Assembly (NCBI GenBank): GCA_014529385.2
Contig: CM043958.1
Coordinates: 122,728,817 to 122,792,816, forward strand
Source: Adiantum capillus-veneris
Taxonomy: Eukaryota; Streptophyta; Polypodiopsida; Polypodiales; Pteridaceae
Direction: 5' to 3'
DNA length: 64,000 bases
Part shown: positions 24,865 to 36,836 of the stretch, piece after piece
Layout of the letters: every line of letters starts with the position of its first letter
Position numbering within the stretch: position 1 is the first letter of the stretch
Notes under the pieces: generated by a model
Told to the model about the DNA's origin: nothing
Seen by the model: only the letters and a program-made list of their open reading frames with translations
Databases searched by the model: none
Made by a program: the position numbers and the translations under genes

Positions 24865-26160
24865 GCCTCTACACAACATCCAACATGAGGAAGGAGAATT
24901 TCCAGACCATTTATTGAAGAGGAGAATCATATTAGTACCATTTTGGAAGAATCAAAGTAGGACTATAATGATCTTCAACCACGCTCTCAGGGTGGGGAGA
25001 TAGAAGTAGACCTAGACATTAGAGATGTTGAAGCACATCAAGCTTCTCAACAATCAGAGCATTCAAGTAGAAGGCATATAGAGAGGTCTAAGAGATGCTC
25101 CAAATCACATAGCTCTTGGCATTCAACAAGGAAGGGCAAAGCTAAGGTCACTACTGATTCCAGTGATGTAGGGAGTCATAAGCACATGTAGGTCACTTGG
25201 TGGAAGTGATGAAGGGAGTCATAAGCACAAAAAATCTGAATCAATGAAAAAACCTCATAAAGAAAAGGAGATAGAAATAATAAGCGAGATAGATGATGAT
25301 TACCATGTCAAACCTAGGCATAGGGAGATGGAACTTGATCACCATGTCAAACCTAGGCATCGACAAATAGAAGTTAAGTACCATGACAAACCCAAACATC
25401 GAAAAAAGGCCATTTACCTAAAGATTGCATTCTCAATATTCAAAGGTAGTAGGAGGGAGGACCCAAATGTCCATATCCAGGCCTGCAAATAATATGTTGA
25501 TCTCAAGGACATCGATGAGGATGACTGGCCATAATACTTTCCTCATATGCTGAAAGATGTGGCTAGGAAGTGGTACTATTATTATCTAGCATGGAAAATG
25601 AGAAATAATATGAAATTGAAGAAATTCTTTATTCTAGAGTACAATGAGATCCAAGGGGATGAAGGCATTCTCTGTGAGTTAGATAAGATACAACATGGCA
25701 AGCTATCATTAAGGAGCTCACTAGACAATTACATGAGCCACCATCTAAAAAATGAGTGAGAGCTTGGTTTTTGAGTGGGTTCAAGAGCAAGAAATACTAG
25801 TGCCAACAAGGAAATTCAATGACTTAGTTCAAAGAGCCCTTAAACTGGAACAATAGGCCAGGAAGGAGAAAGGCCAAAAAGCTAGAATTAGCTCAAGTTC
25901 AAGTGAATTCTCTTCAAAAGACACATCATCAAGATCCAATTCAACAGATGACAAGCACTCTAGGGAAAAAGCCAAACCAGAAAGAAATAATCTTGGACAA
26001 AGAAAATTGACATGTTAAAACAGATATCTAAGATCTCAAAGACCAGTTGGAAAGGGAGCAACTTGGTGCAAACTAGCACTGTACTGATGAATGCATTTAG
26101 TACATATTATAAAGCTTATGGTCATGTGTGGAATAAGTGCAAAATCAAGATGCACCATTT
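24865..26160 (+). pseudogene. Decayed retrotransposon gag
   Basis: A basic N-terminal part has three repeats of the type HVKPRHR, HVKPRHR, HDKPKHR. It is followed by a capsid core: MLKDVARKWYYYYLAWKM, then LKKFFILEYNEIQGDEG, then LDKIQHGKLSLRSSLDNY. This order and spacing is that of the Retrotrans_gag family. Stops are frequent from about 25,490 on and no protease or polymerase follows. A TATAAATA box at about 24,270 may belong to a lost 5' LTR, but no repeat partner was found. Confidence 0.65.
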
Positions 26161-26192
26161 AAAATAAGGAAAAGACATATCGTTGATTGTAT

Positions 26193-26330
26193 TGACCAAC
26201 CCTAAACCTATGAAGCAAGAACAAGTGGATGAGAACCCAAACAATGGAGCTAGTACTAATGGTATGGCTGACCAACCCTAAACCTGTGAAGCAAGAACAA
26301 GTGGATGAGAACCCAAACAATGAAGCTCTT
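26193..26330. repeat. 77-bp tandem duplication
   Basis: The unit beginning GACCAACCCTAAACCT occurs at 26193 and 26270 and includes AAGCAAGAACAAGTGGATGA in both copies. Confidence 0.85.
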
Positions 26331-26399
26331 TGACTAGGAGGAAATCTATATTGTGAGCGAACAAAATTGAGCAACACATTTTTTCGAGCGAAGCTTGTC

Positions 26400-28103
26400 A
26401 AAAACTTGATACAAATGCAGATATTTGCTTGCTTAATCTCTCTAGGCTAACAAAAAGTAACTTGTCAAGGGCATGATGGTATGTTAAAACTCTAGCTCCT
26501 CCTTGCCCCTAGAATAGCTCTAGTTTCGTTGGTGTAGCATGATGCACAAACTCATGAGCACACAAAAAAACACAAAATACATGTGTTTGCTTCGCTTGCA
26601 TGTTTCAAACCAATGCAATCCTATTAAGGAACACCTTGGTTATTTTTGAGCTTCAATCTCTCATGTTTTCCATCTTCAAATTTACAATGAAAAGATCTAG
26701 GTTGTGCTCCACTTTGCCTTGAAGGTGGCTACTGGTAGGTGCTACTGCATTGCTACCTCAACATCTCAACCTCCCATAGAAGAAGGCAAGTTTCTTCATC
26801 CACAACCTATGTCTCAAGGGTAGGCCCAGGAGGTCTACCAATCGCTTCATCAATATTCCAAGCATGAGTGTTGCTATTGTTGCAAAACCACAAAAATCCC
26901 TCCACAAGCCCTCTCTCTTGGTTTTGTGCCCATTGCTAGATATTTCCTCCTACCCCAAAATTAGGGTTTTGAAAACCCATTTTTAGCATTACTTGAGATT
27001 GTATTTATAGATCTACCATGCAACATGCATTCTTACCAGGGAGAACATCGAAACATGTAATTTCTTGCCACGTTTTTTTCAACAAATTTCCCATATTGTT
27101 CTAGGCAGCTGCTATTTTGGCCATATCTTTAACTCAAGTCTATGGTTGTATATCTCAAGAGTTTCTTTTGGATCAATAAATATTGGAGGTGTTTTGGGTA
27201 CACACTTTTCACTTATTGAATCTCTATTATCTCCGTTCTTGAAATTTGCATTTCAAAAACTATCGATTGAGTTGTATCTACTAGTCTTTTACTAGAGGCA
27301 GTCTCAGATTGTTTGCTCATAAATTAGGTTGCAAGGCTTGTCATGATTGGTCTTGTGGATGTGTGCATGTCCTTCAAGTAAGTATTGTAGTGCACACTTT
27401 GTAGCACTACCAAAGACGTATTTGCACATGTGGATTCATAAAGGCCTATGTTTGATTTGTCACATATTGAAACATGTAAACTTGCATGTTTTCCTCCTTC
27501 TCAAGTATCTTTTTCTTGGCTCTACCAAAGTAGAGATTGCATATTGCAATTCATTTTCCATTGCCTCATCTACCATTAATTCTCTAAATTTAGGGCTAAA
27601 AAAACCTTGATCAACCACAACTTTATTAAGCATGTTCCATAACTCAAGCATGCTCCACAACTTTATTAAGCATATTCCATAACCAACAAAAGGTGCAGCT
27701 TGATGCTCGATGAACTCAAACTTCTAAAACTAGGAAAATTCATGATCTAGCGTGTAAACCATTTTGTTTACTTCATTATAGTCGAGTTCAAGATTCACGT
27801 GCTCACCAAAAAATGTTAGTGATCTCAATGAAAAATTGGAGGCTCTCAACTATCGATCATAAGCACCAATTTTTGCCCATGTGTAGGGCCATAGATGGTA
27901 ATATGCCGACCCATTTGTTGGCCTGAGCTTCTTGTAGAGGAAAGATGACATTGCTTCATACATAGAAAAATTATATTGTCAAAAGATGAGATTTATTCTT
28001 GAGAATGGTAAAATAGTAGTATAATATGTGACACCCCAATTGGAAGTAAACTTGGCCAGAAGTCTCTTTTTCAAAAAGTCTTAGGTAATGTGAAAGAGAA
28101 TGT
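26400..28103. other. Intergenic DNA, no gene seen
   Basis: AT-rich DNA with short open frames only and no recognisable domain. A 20-bp imperfect direct repeat occurs near 27,645-27,680. This stretch forms the left flank of element 1. Confidence 0.5.
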
Positions 28104-28108
28104 GATCA

Positions 28109-29063
28109 TGTTGACCGCTGGGTCAACAACACAACATAACTCAAGTTTCGTACCAAAGTCTTATCTTTTGCGAGTTATGAAATGCTACGGATTATGGCTA
28201 TAAATGTCATTTGTAATGAGTAGTTATTCTAGTTTCAAAAGCCGGGGTTCAATGGCACTTCCAGATTGTAAATACAAAGCCATTTGACCCTTTCAACCCC
28301 ATTTTTGGTTAAACCTAAGGTAGCCTTAGTATATAAGGTACCTAGGTCATTTTGTAAAAAGACTTGAATCATAATCAAAACTTGAGCGCTGTCGTCTACT
28401 GTGTGTGAGGGAGAAAGAGAGCGAGCGTGAGCTTTATCCTTTCGCTACGCCTGGCTCGCTCAACACATTGGAGATCCGACTGCACCATTGTTGTAGGCTC
28501 GAGGAGAGCTATGCGACAACGCCAAGCATTCCACGTGAGACAAAGCGCACACGCCGACGCATCTACGAGCTATTTGTGGCCGTAAGTGTATCAAACGATG
28601 TCTGTTTTCTGCGTGCTAGTAGTCTATAGAATCGTGGCGACATAAGCTACGCATAGGTACTCATAAATTTCAGTTTCGGGCACTTTCAAAATTCTGCTCT
28701 GTCATCCTACGCGTTTTTCGCAGATGGATTTAGAGTGAGGGTTTTGAGTGTAGAAGCTTAGGGACAGGTGTATCCTAGTGAGGGGATGGTGTTCCTTAAG
28801 TTTCGTACGAATCTAGTATGATTAGGTGAGTTACCTTCCGTATGTGTGTATGTGGCTAGGTGGTGTAGTTGAGAGCAGTGAGGTTCTTGATTGTGGTTTA
28901 GTTGGCCTTCCAGAGTGTTGTATGTGTAGGATGGTCTCAGCCTGACAAGCTAAAGAGATTTCCTCCGTGTACCTATCGTGTCATCTGTGTCCTTGATTGA
29001 CATTATGTTGATCTAGGTAGTGTTTGCATGCACTTCATGGGTGTGTGAGTCGCTCTTCCAACA
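28109..29063 (+). repeat. 5' LTR of element 1
   Basis: It begins TGTTGACCGCTGGGTCAACA, a perfect hairpin with 8-bp arms, and ends CTCTTCCAACA. It matches 38803-39757 at equal length. A TATATAAGG box at 28330-28338 is the likely promoter. A near half-site of the element's palindrome, CATCCTACGCGT, lies at 28703-28714. Confidence 0.95.
28330..28338 (+). promoter_or_regulatory. TATA box in the 5' LTR
   Basis: TATATAAGG lies 221 bp into the LTR and is conserved at 39024-39032 in the 3' copy and, with the same TATATAAG core, in the element 2 LTR. Confidence 0.6.
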
Positions 29064-29064
29064 T

Positions 29065-29082
29065 TGGCGCTGTTGCCGGGGA
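29065..29082 (+). other. Primer binding site, tRNA-Asp type
   Basis: TGGCGCTGTTGCCGGGGA begins two bases after the LTR. It is complementary, with one mismatch, to the 3' end of plant tRNA-Asp, the primer used by Athila-like elements. Confidence 0.85.
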
Positions 29083-29607
29083 AACAAGTACCTAAGTAGG
29101 TTTCCTACTAACACTCGTGTGATGGTTGCTTGATTTCGTTTCGGCTAAAGAAAGCGTTTTTCTTAAGTGGATCCGGAAGAGGATATTCCGCGATCAAGTG
29201 GATAGCCAGGAAGCGTGTGTCTTGCCGAGGGTCTGCGACTAGATAGGTTTAGTTAGGATCTGTGGATTAGAGTAGTTGTTGGTGCCCGAGTGATTTGTGA
29301 GGTGATAAAAGCGTTTACTAGTCCGTGTGTGGCAGTGAAGCGTTTTTCTACTCATAGATGGAAAACCCCATATGATTTGTAGGAGTAGCTTTAGGTAAGT
29401 GATCCGATTCTAATCTAGAGCTATTCAGCACTGAATTATTTGCTAAAGTGCTTGATTGCATTTGAAATCACGGAAAAGTGTGCTTTTGAGGGTAAAAATG
29501 CATTAAACAAGCTTTTGTGGATATTTTTGTATGACTGACTGATGCTGTGCATATAAAAGAGCATTTGCAAGGGTTCTGTGAAGAAAACCTGTAATTCTGT
29601 AAACATA

Positions 29608-31166
29608 GACATCCTACGCGTAGGATGTCTCAAGGGGGTTCTGGAGACCAAATTTGAAAATTCTAACTGCACTAGTGGGTTCAGAGGGTAGGTTTTACCC
29701 TAGTAACATATTGACTTGGGTGTTTTTCCCTATTTTTGTTGACCAAAAGCGAAAAGGCGGAGTCAGAAAACGTAAAATTTCAGCAAAGGATTACTTGAGT
29801 GATTTTTGCATGTTTTTGCAATTGTGAAGCATACTTGCACTTGTTGAGAGCATAAGGAAGCATCAGGGACACTTCAGTCTCAAAAAATCAGCAGTAGACG
29901 TCCTACGTGTAGGATGTATACAGGGTGATCTGGGCATTTTTTTGAAAATCTGAGGTTACCAGTGTGTTTAGAAGGTAGGTTTTACCCTATTTTCACCTGG
30001 AAAGTGGAAACTTGACCAAATTTTGACAAGATAAGACCAAAAGACGAAAATTGCCAGACATCCTACCCAAATTGTGTCCAAGGCCTAATTTTGAGACCAA
30101 ACCATAGGATGACTTCATGTGCATGTTATACATGATGTTTTGAGTGCATGTGAGATTTTTCAACTCATTTGGGTCAGTGAAAGGAAGATTGAACAGACTT
30201 TAGCATTTTTGACTGAAAAAGGCAAGGATAGCTAGTTTTGGGGTCTTTTGACATGCAAATTAAAATCTAAGCATAGCATTGGGTTGCTGACATCAAGGGG
30301 AAGCTGTGGCTCAAGTTTGGGGCAATTCTAAGCACTTAGACATCCTACGCGTAGGATGTCTTCACCATAATTTAGCACTCCAAATCAACCTCTGAGCATA
30401 CCACAGTGATCAACACCTTAAGGAGAGTATGTGGTTCAAATTTGGGGCAATTCTGAGCAGCCAAATTCAAACTTTGGACATAGCAGGGTGTTGTATAGCC
30501 TTAGGCAAGCCTCCTAGTCAAATTTGGTCCAATTTGGAGTTGATTGGAGTTGATTTGACTTGGGAATTCATCAGAACAGACATCAGGCTTCTAGAGCACA
30601 TTCTGGATCATTTGACCAACCTATAGGTGTCAGAATCAAAAAGTAAAAATAGGTCTGAGTTAAGCACATCAAGGGGAAGCTACAGTGCAAGTTTGAGCTG
30701 AAACAAGGCAAAAAGACATCCTACGCGTAGGATGTCTCCAGGGTCATAAAGTGGTCAACATTCTACTTTGGCCATATAGGGAGGTTCTAAGTGTCTCAAG
30801 GATTCCAGAACTTTTTTCAAAAGTGAATTTGGACTTTGTTTGGCCTATTTACCAAGCAAAGACAAGAATTGTCAGACATCCTACTCTTGGAGTGCACTAG
30901 AAGCTCTTGCAGCCTAAATCTTGACCTATTGACATCCAAACTCAAATCTAAGCATAGCATTGGGTTGCTCACATCAAGGAGAATCTGGGGTGAAAATTTC
31001 AAGTCATTTTGTGCAAAAAGACATCCTACACGTAGGATGTCTCAAGGCCATTTTTAGGTCCAAATGAAATTCTGAGCATACCATTGTGTTGTTGGACTTT
31101 AGGGGAGTCTCTGGACCAAATTTTGTTAAATTCTGAGCATATAGACATCCTACGCATAGGATGTCT
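29608..31166. promoter_or_regulatory. Six dispersed 24-bp palindromes in the element 1 leader
   Basis: Copies are at 29608-29631, 30338-30361 and 30714-30737 (all perfect), 31019-31042 and 31143-31166 (one base off, each a G-to-A in the central ACGCGT), and 29896-29919 (four changes). Isolated half-sites occur at 30056-30066 and 30874-30884. Half-site AGACATCCTACG is followed by its reverse complement, centred on CGCG. The copies sit inside diverged longer units with shared text such as GGGTTGCT and CATCAAGG, within untranslated leader. They could fold as RNA hairpins, pair between RNA molecules, or bind a dimeric protein. Confidence 0.9.
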
Positions 31167-31621
31167 CTAGGCAGTTTTAGGGTCCAACTGTACTTTTGAC
31201 CATACAGAAGTGTTCACAATGTCACAAAGATCCCAAATCTTCTTTTAAAATTGAATTTGGACTCATTTTGACCATTCTAAACGTCATTTCACTATTTTGG
31301 CCATAACTTTCACAAACGGTATCGGATCGGAAAAGTTTTTATATCAAAACGTAGCCTGAGAGCGGCTCTACACATCTTAGAGTAAAACTTGAACTAAATG
31401 CATGCCAACGGCAACCATTTAGTTCAATTTTGAAAAAAAACGTCGTTTGAGGCCTCAAAATCCATCCGCAAGTTAGGGGTGTCTAAAAGCGACAATTTGC
31501 GAGAATTGTGACGAAACGGTTGCGGTTTTGGACATAGTTTCGACTTTTCCCTAACCAGAGCACTTGAACACAGTGTACTAAGTCTAATTGAACCAAGCAA
31601 AAGAAATTAAGCCTAGAAATC

Positions 31622-33379
31622 ATGTCTACCCTAGATTCAAACGTAGCTTACACAAGCTTGGAGATCCCGACGATAGAGGAATATCCTCCCACAATGGATC
31701 TTCCAAACTTGCAATTGATAAAGACCCATCTTGTTGAGAGAGTTTGGATGATTGGTCATGAGAGTGAAGGACTATATAGATACATTGACGACAATGAGGT
31801 CAATCTTTATAAGTGCTCAGATCCATACCTAGAAGAGATAACGGATTACAAGCTCTTATATGTCTACACATACGGAGTCGACTGTCAATGGAGATCTATA
31901 GTTGTCGACAAGTATGGACGAGAATACAGAGTTGTAGAAAGCACAAATCCACAGACTGTACTAGAAAGAGGTGGATATTTGGTCAATGAAGGACCACAAA
32001 TGCCTCCACCAAACATGAGAATTCCTAGAGGAATTCCAAGAGGAGAGCCACCAAGATTCCCTTCAAGAGCGATAATGAGAGAAGGATTGGGAGAGTCTCT
32101 GGTTAGACTTGTAGAGAATCGACAAGTTAGACCATCCCAAGTCCAGAAATGGGTAAACAGAAAATACTCTGGAGATAAAGATTCGAGAGATCACGTAACG
32201 GCTTTTAGAAGAGTGATTAGAGCAGAGGAAGTTTCAGATTTTGCGACACAGTTTGCGGGATTTGGATTGACTCTAGAAGATGATGCAGCTACATGGTTCG
32301 ACTCGGTGGAAAAATGGGATTTTGAGACCCTAGATGAGCTGTTTGAGGAGTTTATTGAAGAATTCTCGCCAAAAGGCATTGCTCACAACACGGTCTCGCA
32401 AATCCATAGATTCAAACAGAAAGAGAATGAATCAGTACGCAAAGCATCATTACGGCTCAAGAGATATGTTAAGCTCTGTCCGAGAGCAGAATTACCTACG
32501 CAAGCACAACTGATGCCGATATTTATCCAGGGAATGACAGATGCGGACCTTCAGAAGGATCTGCATATGATAAGGAGGATGACGCTAAACGAGTTGATCA
32601 AAGAAGCTCTTTATCTAGTGGATAACTGTGAGGCATACAAAGAAAAGGACTTAAAGAGTCAAGGAGATGACACATCCTCTCAGCACAGTGTTTCGAAGAT
32701 AAGTGAGTCCATTGCCAAGCCAACGGCACCTATTGATCAAGAAAAGCTTATCGACGACTTGGTCAAGAGGTTGATTCCTCTTGTAAGGTCTGATTCGGGA
32801 GAGCCGAAGTGGTGTGAAATTGAGAGAAAATGGACGAACCATATGGGGGAAAAGTGCTATTATAGCATGGAAAATGCTAGGGAGAGGTATGTACAACCTA
32901 TTCTAGAAGCACCTACTCCACCTAGATACATTACGGGGAATGCGCCAAGACCAGTAGGAGTTTTAAGGCCACAGCTTTTTGTCTTAGGACAACAACCTCT
33001 GCTGCCAGGTGCTAGAATGCCGGTAGACATGAGATACATGCCAATGATGGAAGCATCAAATAAACCAATGCCAGTACCAGCTACAATGTGGTATAGCAAC
33101 CAAAGTGAGTACTACCCTTCGGAGCAACAAAATGTGAGAGAAACACATGGAGTGGTGAGGCCGGGACAACCTCCACCTACTGGGTTTCAGTCGAAAGAAA
33201 GAAGGTATGAAATGGATGAAAGGACATTTGGATTCATTGCAAATAGCTGCTTAGCTAGGTCAAAGCTTGGTTATAGCCAAGAGGAAATGCTAAAAGAATC
33301 TCCTCAACCAGAGACAAATTGTCACAAAAGTCGTGACAACCACTTGGTCAAAAAAATGTCCTCATACGGAGATCACTGA
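31622..33379 (+). CDS. gag: Gag polyprotein of element 1
   Basis: The frame encodes 585 residues. An N-terminal domain (about 45-105) shares the pattern LYKCSDPYLEEITDYKLLYV and VDKYGREY with element 2. A capsid-type Retrotrans_gag core follows at about 170-330 (FGLTLEDDAATWFDSVEKW, then FSPKGIAHNTVSQIHRFKQ). A finger-like motif WCEIERKWTNHMGEKCYY begins at residue 397. The frame is lost at a run of seven A (33350-33356) exactly where the first zinc knuckle begins, and the homologous protein continues in the +1 frame. The ATG at 31622 follows the leader and matches the N-terminal extent of the family. Gag forms the RNA-packaging particle. Confidence 0.85.
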   Translation: MSTLDSNVAYTSLEIPTIEEYPPTMDLPNLQLIKTHLVERVWMIGHESEGLYRYIDDNEVNLYKCSDPYLEEITDYKLLYVYTYGVDCQWRSIVVDKYGREYRVVESTNPQTVLERGGYLVNEGPQMPPPNMRIPRGIPRGEPPRFPSRAIMREGLGESLVRLVENRQVRPSQVQKWVNRKYSGDKDSRDHVTAFRRVIRAEEVSDFATQFAGFGLTLEDDAATWFDSVEKWDFETLDELFEEFIEEFSPKGIAHNTVSQIHRFKQKENESVRKASLRLKRYVKLCPRAELPTQAQLMPIFIQGMTDADLQKDLHMIRRMTLNELIKEALYLVDNCEAYKEKDLKSQGDDTSSQHSVSKISESIAKPTAPIDQEKLIDDLVKRLIPLVRSDSGEPKWCEIERKWTNHMGEKCYYSMENARERYVQPILEAPTPPRYITGNAPRPVGVLRPQLFVLGQQPLLPGARMPVDMRYMPMMEASNKPMPVPATMWYSNQSEYYPSEQQNVRETHGVVRPGQPPPTGFQSKERRYEMDERTFGFIANSCLARSKLGYSQEEMLKESPQPETNCHKSRDNHLVKKMSSYGDH

Positions 33380-33695
33380 AGTAAATGCCTATTGTCTTGA
33401 GTGTGGCATCACTCACTTGATCCCCGATTGCCCGAAAAAACCAAACCAAATAAGGAAAATCACGACAAATGTATTAGGGATTGTTCAGCTACCTAGTAGC
33501 TCAGAAAATGAAAATGTCGTACTAGTTCAAGTGGTTACAAGAGCACAAGCTCAAAAGAAAGCCGATGAGATCCAGAGACAAAGAACACGGAAAGTGACAC
33601 GAGTCCAAAGACAGATGATGGACCAAAGACAGACTCACCTAATCAAAAAACCAAGAGCAAACGAAATAGTTGGAAAGCTAGAAAGACTAGGATGA
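33333..33695 (+). pseudogene. gag: Frameshifted Gag nucleocapsid segment
   Basis: In the +1 frame after the A7 run the protein resumes with CPHTE and a zinc knuckle CLECGITHLIPDC, of spacing CX2CX3HX4C, then a basic segment. The first knuckle is lost (its Cys and His positions are changed). A second frame change near 33,640-33,670 and a TAA at 33716-33718 separate this part from the protease frame. Element 2 has the same region intact, which shows these are breaks and not normal gene ends. Confidence 0.75.
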
Positions 33696-33799
33696 AAGCA
33701 TGCAGGGAACGAGAGTAAAAATCCCTAGCTGAGAAGCTTACCGAAGCTGAGGAGAAGATAAAACAACATGAGGAAAAGGAGGAACCTTCTCTTACACAG

Positions 33800-36562
33800 A
33801 TGGTTAAACCTCTAGAAGAACCATCCACGGATGAGAAACCGAGAAGTGCTAGTTCAGGAGGATCTGTGTTGGCAGAGAAGGTTAATGAGACATTAGATGC
33901 CCTCTTGAAAGCCTATGAGGTGAGGCTCAAAAACAACCAAACCCAAGAACACAGGTGGATCACATATCCCTATGCGGAACTAGAAAAGCAAAAATTTGAA
34001 ATGTGCCAGAAAATGATTCAAACAGCCCAAGCTTTACTAGAACCACCAGTTGCAAAACCTGAAGATGTGATCCGTGTCATGCCTACACAAGTAATCCCAC
34101 CAAACCAGGAACTAAAAGAGCCAGATTCTAGTCATGAGCATAGACCAAACCTCAAAGACCCAACATTAGAACCAAGGATAGTACTGAATACCACGGATAA
34201 CTCTTCCGAGGGATTTCACCAAGCTATACCTGAGGATTGTAAAGAGATAGATGGTCTTGACGAATTGTGGAAACAAGTCAGAGAGGCCAATGAAGCCGAT
34301 GACCTAAGAAGACGAGTAGACAAGACTGGTGATGAACGAGGAGTGTTTCTACCACCAATAGAGGAATTTGAGACTGGATCTCAAATGAATCTAAACGTGA
34401 GATCGTATTGGGGCGACAAAGGATCTGTACAATCTATGGATAGTCAACCCCATTCTCTAAGAACACTACCATCCTACATGGGAGAGTACGAGACCAAGTC
34501 AGATGTGGTTGAAGTCCCATCACAGAGACTGTCTCCCAACAAGGCCATCGATTCAAAGGGGCTAGTAGATATTCTATCTACCCTAGTCACCTGTACAATA
34601 ATGTTAGCTGAGTTGCTCAGAATAAGACTAAACATGTGGGCTAATGTGGGTAAATGTCTAGAGAAATTTGGTGTAAAAACCCCAATGACTCAAATCGAGG
34701 AAGGCATCAAAGAGCTTGAAATGCCTCAACTAAATACTAGGCCAGTGCCATTAAGCAAGGTAGGCGAGTATTACGAGGGAGAAGAGGGAAACACCACCCT
34801 TCCTGTGGAATTCAATGGTGTAAAAACCATGGCAATCCTTGACAGTGGAGCTGGTGTGGCCATTGCAACCAAAGAGGTTTGGAAAAAATGGGGAAAACCT
34901 GCCTTGATATCCACACGAATGACTCTGCAGCTTGCAGACGGACGCAAGGAAAAGCCCCTAGGACTGCTAGAAAAAGTACTTGTTACTTCTTGTGGCATTG
35001 AATATGAACACACTTTTGCTGTTGTTGACTTTGGCAAGAAGAACAACTATGACATCATTCTGGGAAGACCATTCATGCGACAATTGAAAATGGTCCAAGA
35101 TTGGGGTTATGACCATATATACCTAAGATATATGGAAACTGTAACAAAGATAAACTTGAGGGACCATAGCTATAGGGATGTGACGAGAACACCGGTTGAG
35201 GAGTTTGATTCCGCCACAGTTGCAGGATCAGAACTTCCAGCTTCGTTAGGTAAGCCTAAAGAACTATGGATGTGTGGAGCTTCACAATGTGGTAGCTTGA
35301 AACTTGAGGAATTTATCCTAGAGCGGGTTATAGAGGATGTGGACTATATCCCAGAACCATTTCCTGAAGAAGAGTTAGAGCCTTTTGGATGGGAACACAT
35401 CTTAGCTACTCTGGACGTGTGCGCCATGGAGGATGCTCCCACAACAAAGTTTTGTGATGAAAATGGCTATGATGTCGTTTCTTATTTTGTAGTGAGTGTA
35501 ATCCACGAAAACGAAGAGATCCAGACATCAACAAGCTCTCGACGTAAGGAGCAAACAAAGAAATGTGGAGAATCAAAAGATGAAGAAGACGACGACTTCT
35601 ATGACTCTGTAGAATACTTCGAGCTTCAAGAAGATCAACGACCCGGGAATCAATGTCATCGCTACACAAATAACGTGCATCAAAAGTGGATTCCAAAGTC
35701 CTCAGTGAAAACACAACCACCACAAGCATCCTCATACATGGCTCCTAATAAGGATGCAAAGACTCAGCTAGGAGGAATAGGACCAGAGAAAAGAGCTAAC
35801 AATGCTCTAATCAATGGGCTAGAAAAGTCCTCCAAGAAACTACCACCCACGAGCAAACAGACAGTAACTTTCCACTACCAGCCAAAAAATCAAGGGAAAG
35901 TACAAGAAGTCAACCTTGCTGAGGATAGTAGCGATAGTGATGAATCTTACGACATCCCCTATCATCAACTCAGGCCATCACTATCACCAACCCCTTTAGC
36001 AACAACCATGACAGGTCAAAAGAACAGGACAACAATTCAAAGCCAAAAAGCTCGACAAATCTGGATACCAAAAAGTCAGATCGACCAAAAACACATAGGG
36101 ATCAAGAAGACAAAGATCTCTAATGACAAATCACAAGATCCAACACCAAAACAAAAACAAGGAAAGCGTGCACGAACGGGTAAGAATATCACAAAGTCGC
36201 AAGCTTTCACAACTTAGGTTTGGGCTCCAAAGAAGTTGATTCAAGCACAAAAAAGTCAAGAATTCATTTGGATTCCAAAACAACCACAGTATCAACTTTC
36301 AAAGCCTAAATCCCAACCCCAACCAAGTGTACAAGGGCTGAAGCAAAGACCACTGTCGACTCACACAACAAAAAGGTGGATCCCAAAGAAGTCTCTTCAA
36401 ACACAAACGAAGCACGGGCAAGTATGGGTTCCCAAACGAGCGTCAACAACAAAAAAACCAATAATCGCAAAGAAATGGGTCCCCAAGAAGAACAACAAAA
36501 CTGCTGTCAGTGCATCGCCGCTTGAATTCTTACAATTCTTCCTACGATTACAGTACAATTAG
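33800..36562 (+). pseudogene. Protease and W-[IV]-P-K repeat protein of element 1
   Basis: The frame runs to a TAG at 36215-36217 and continues unchanged to 36562. A retropepsin domain starts near residue 330: the catalytic motif is ILDSGAG (Asp at residue 348), followed by the flap region and IILGRPFM. Upstream is a linker shared with element 2. Downstream, instead of reverse transcriptase, there is an acidic segment and then seven short motifs: KWIPK, IWIPK, VWAPK, IWIPK, RWIPK, VWVPK and KWVPK, in a Lys/Gln-rich background. Retropepsins cleave Gag during particle maturation. The role of the W-x-P-K tail is unknown. If the TAG was once CAG, the tail would read QVWAPKK, which fits the repeat. 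Confidence 0.8.
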
Positions 36563-36822
36563 AAGAGAGCAAGTCGCTTCAATCAAGAAACGATACAGGA
36601 GCTTCAAAGACCATTACATTGCTTAGAATAGGAAGCCTCGCCAACAAATGCCAATAAGCAAATTGCTTATACCCACATCTTGCACAACATAAATCTTTTC
36701 CATGCATTGACTGTGTATGCATAATAGGGCTACATTACAAGGCCTGCATAGGTACAACTTTTAATTGCCCAAGCACAACACATACCCTTTGCGATACCCT
36801 GTCGTAAAGGATGACTCTAAAT

Positions 36823-36836
36823 AGGAAGGGGGGAGG
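36823..36836 (+). other. Internal polypurine tract
   Basis: AGGAAGGGGGGAGG lies 261 bases after the coding region but about 2 kb before the 3' LTR. Element 2 has a matching tract (60769-60782) in matching context. It may be a second plus-strand primer or the former 3' tract. Confidence 0.55.

Noticed and set aside
28405-28629. 74-codon open frame within the LTR (also at 39099-39323)
   Set aside because: It is present in both LTR copies only because they are repeats; nothing suggests a protein, and it overlaps the likely transcript leader.
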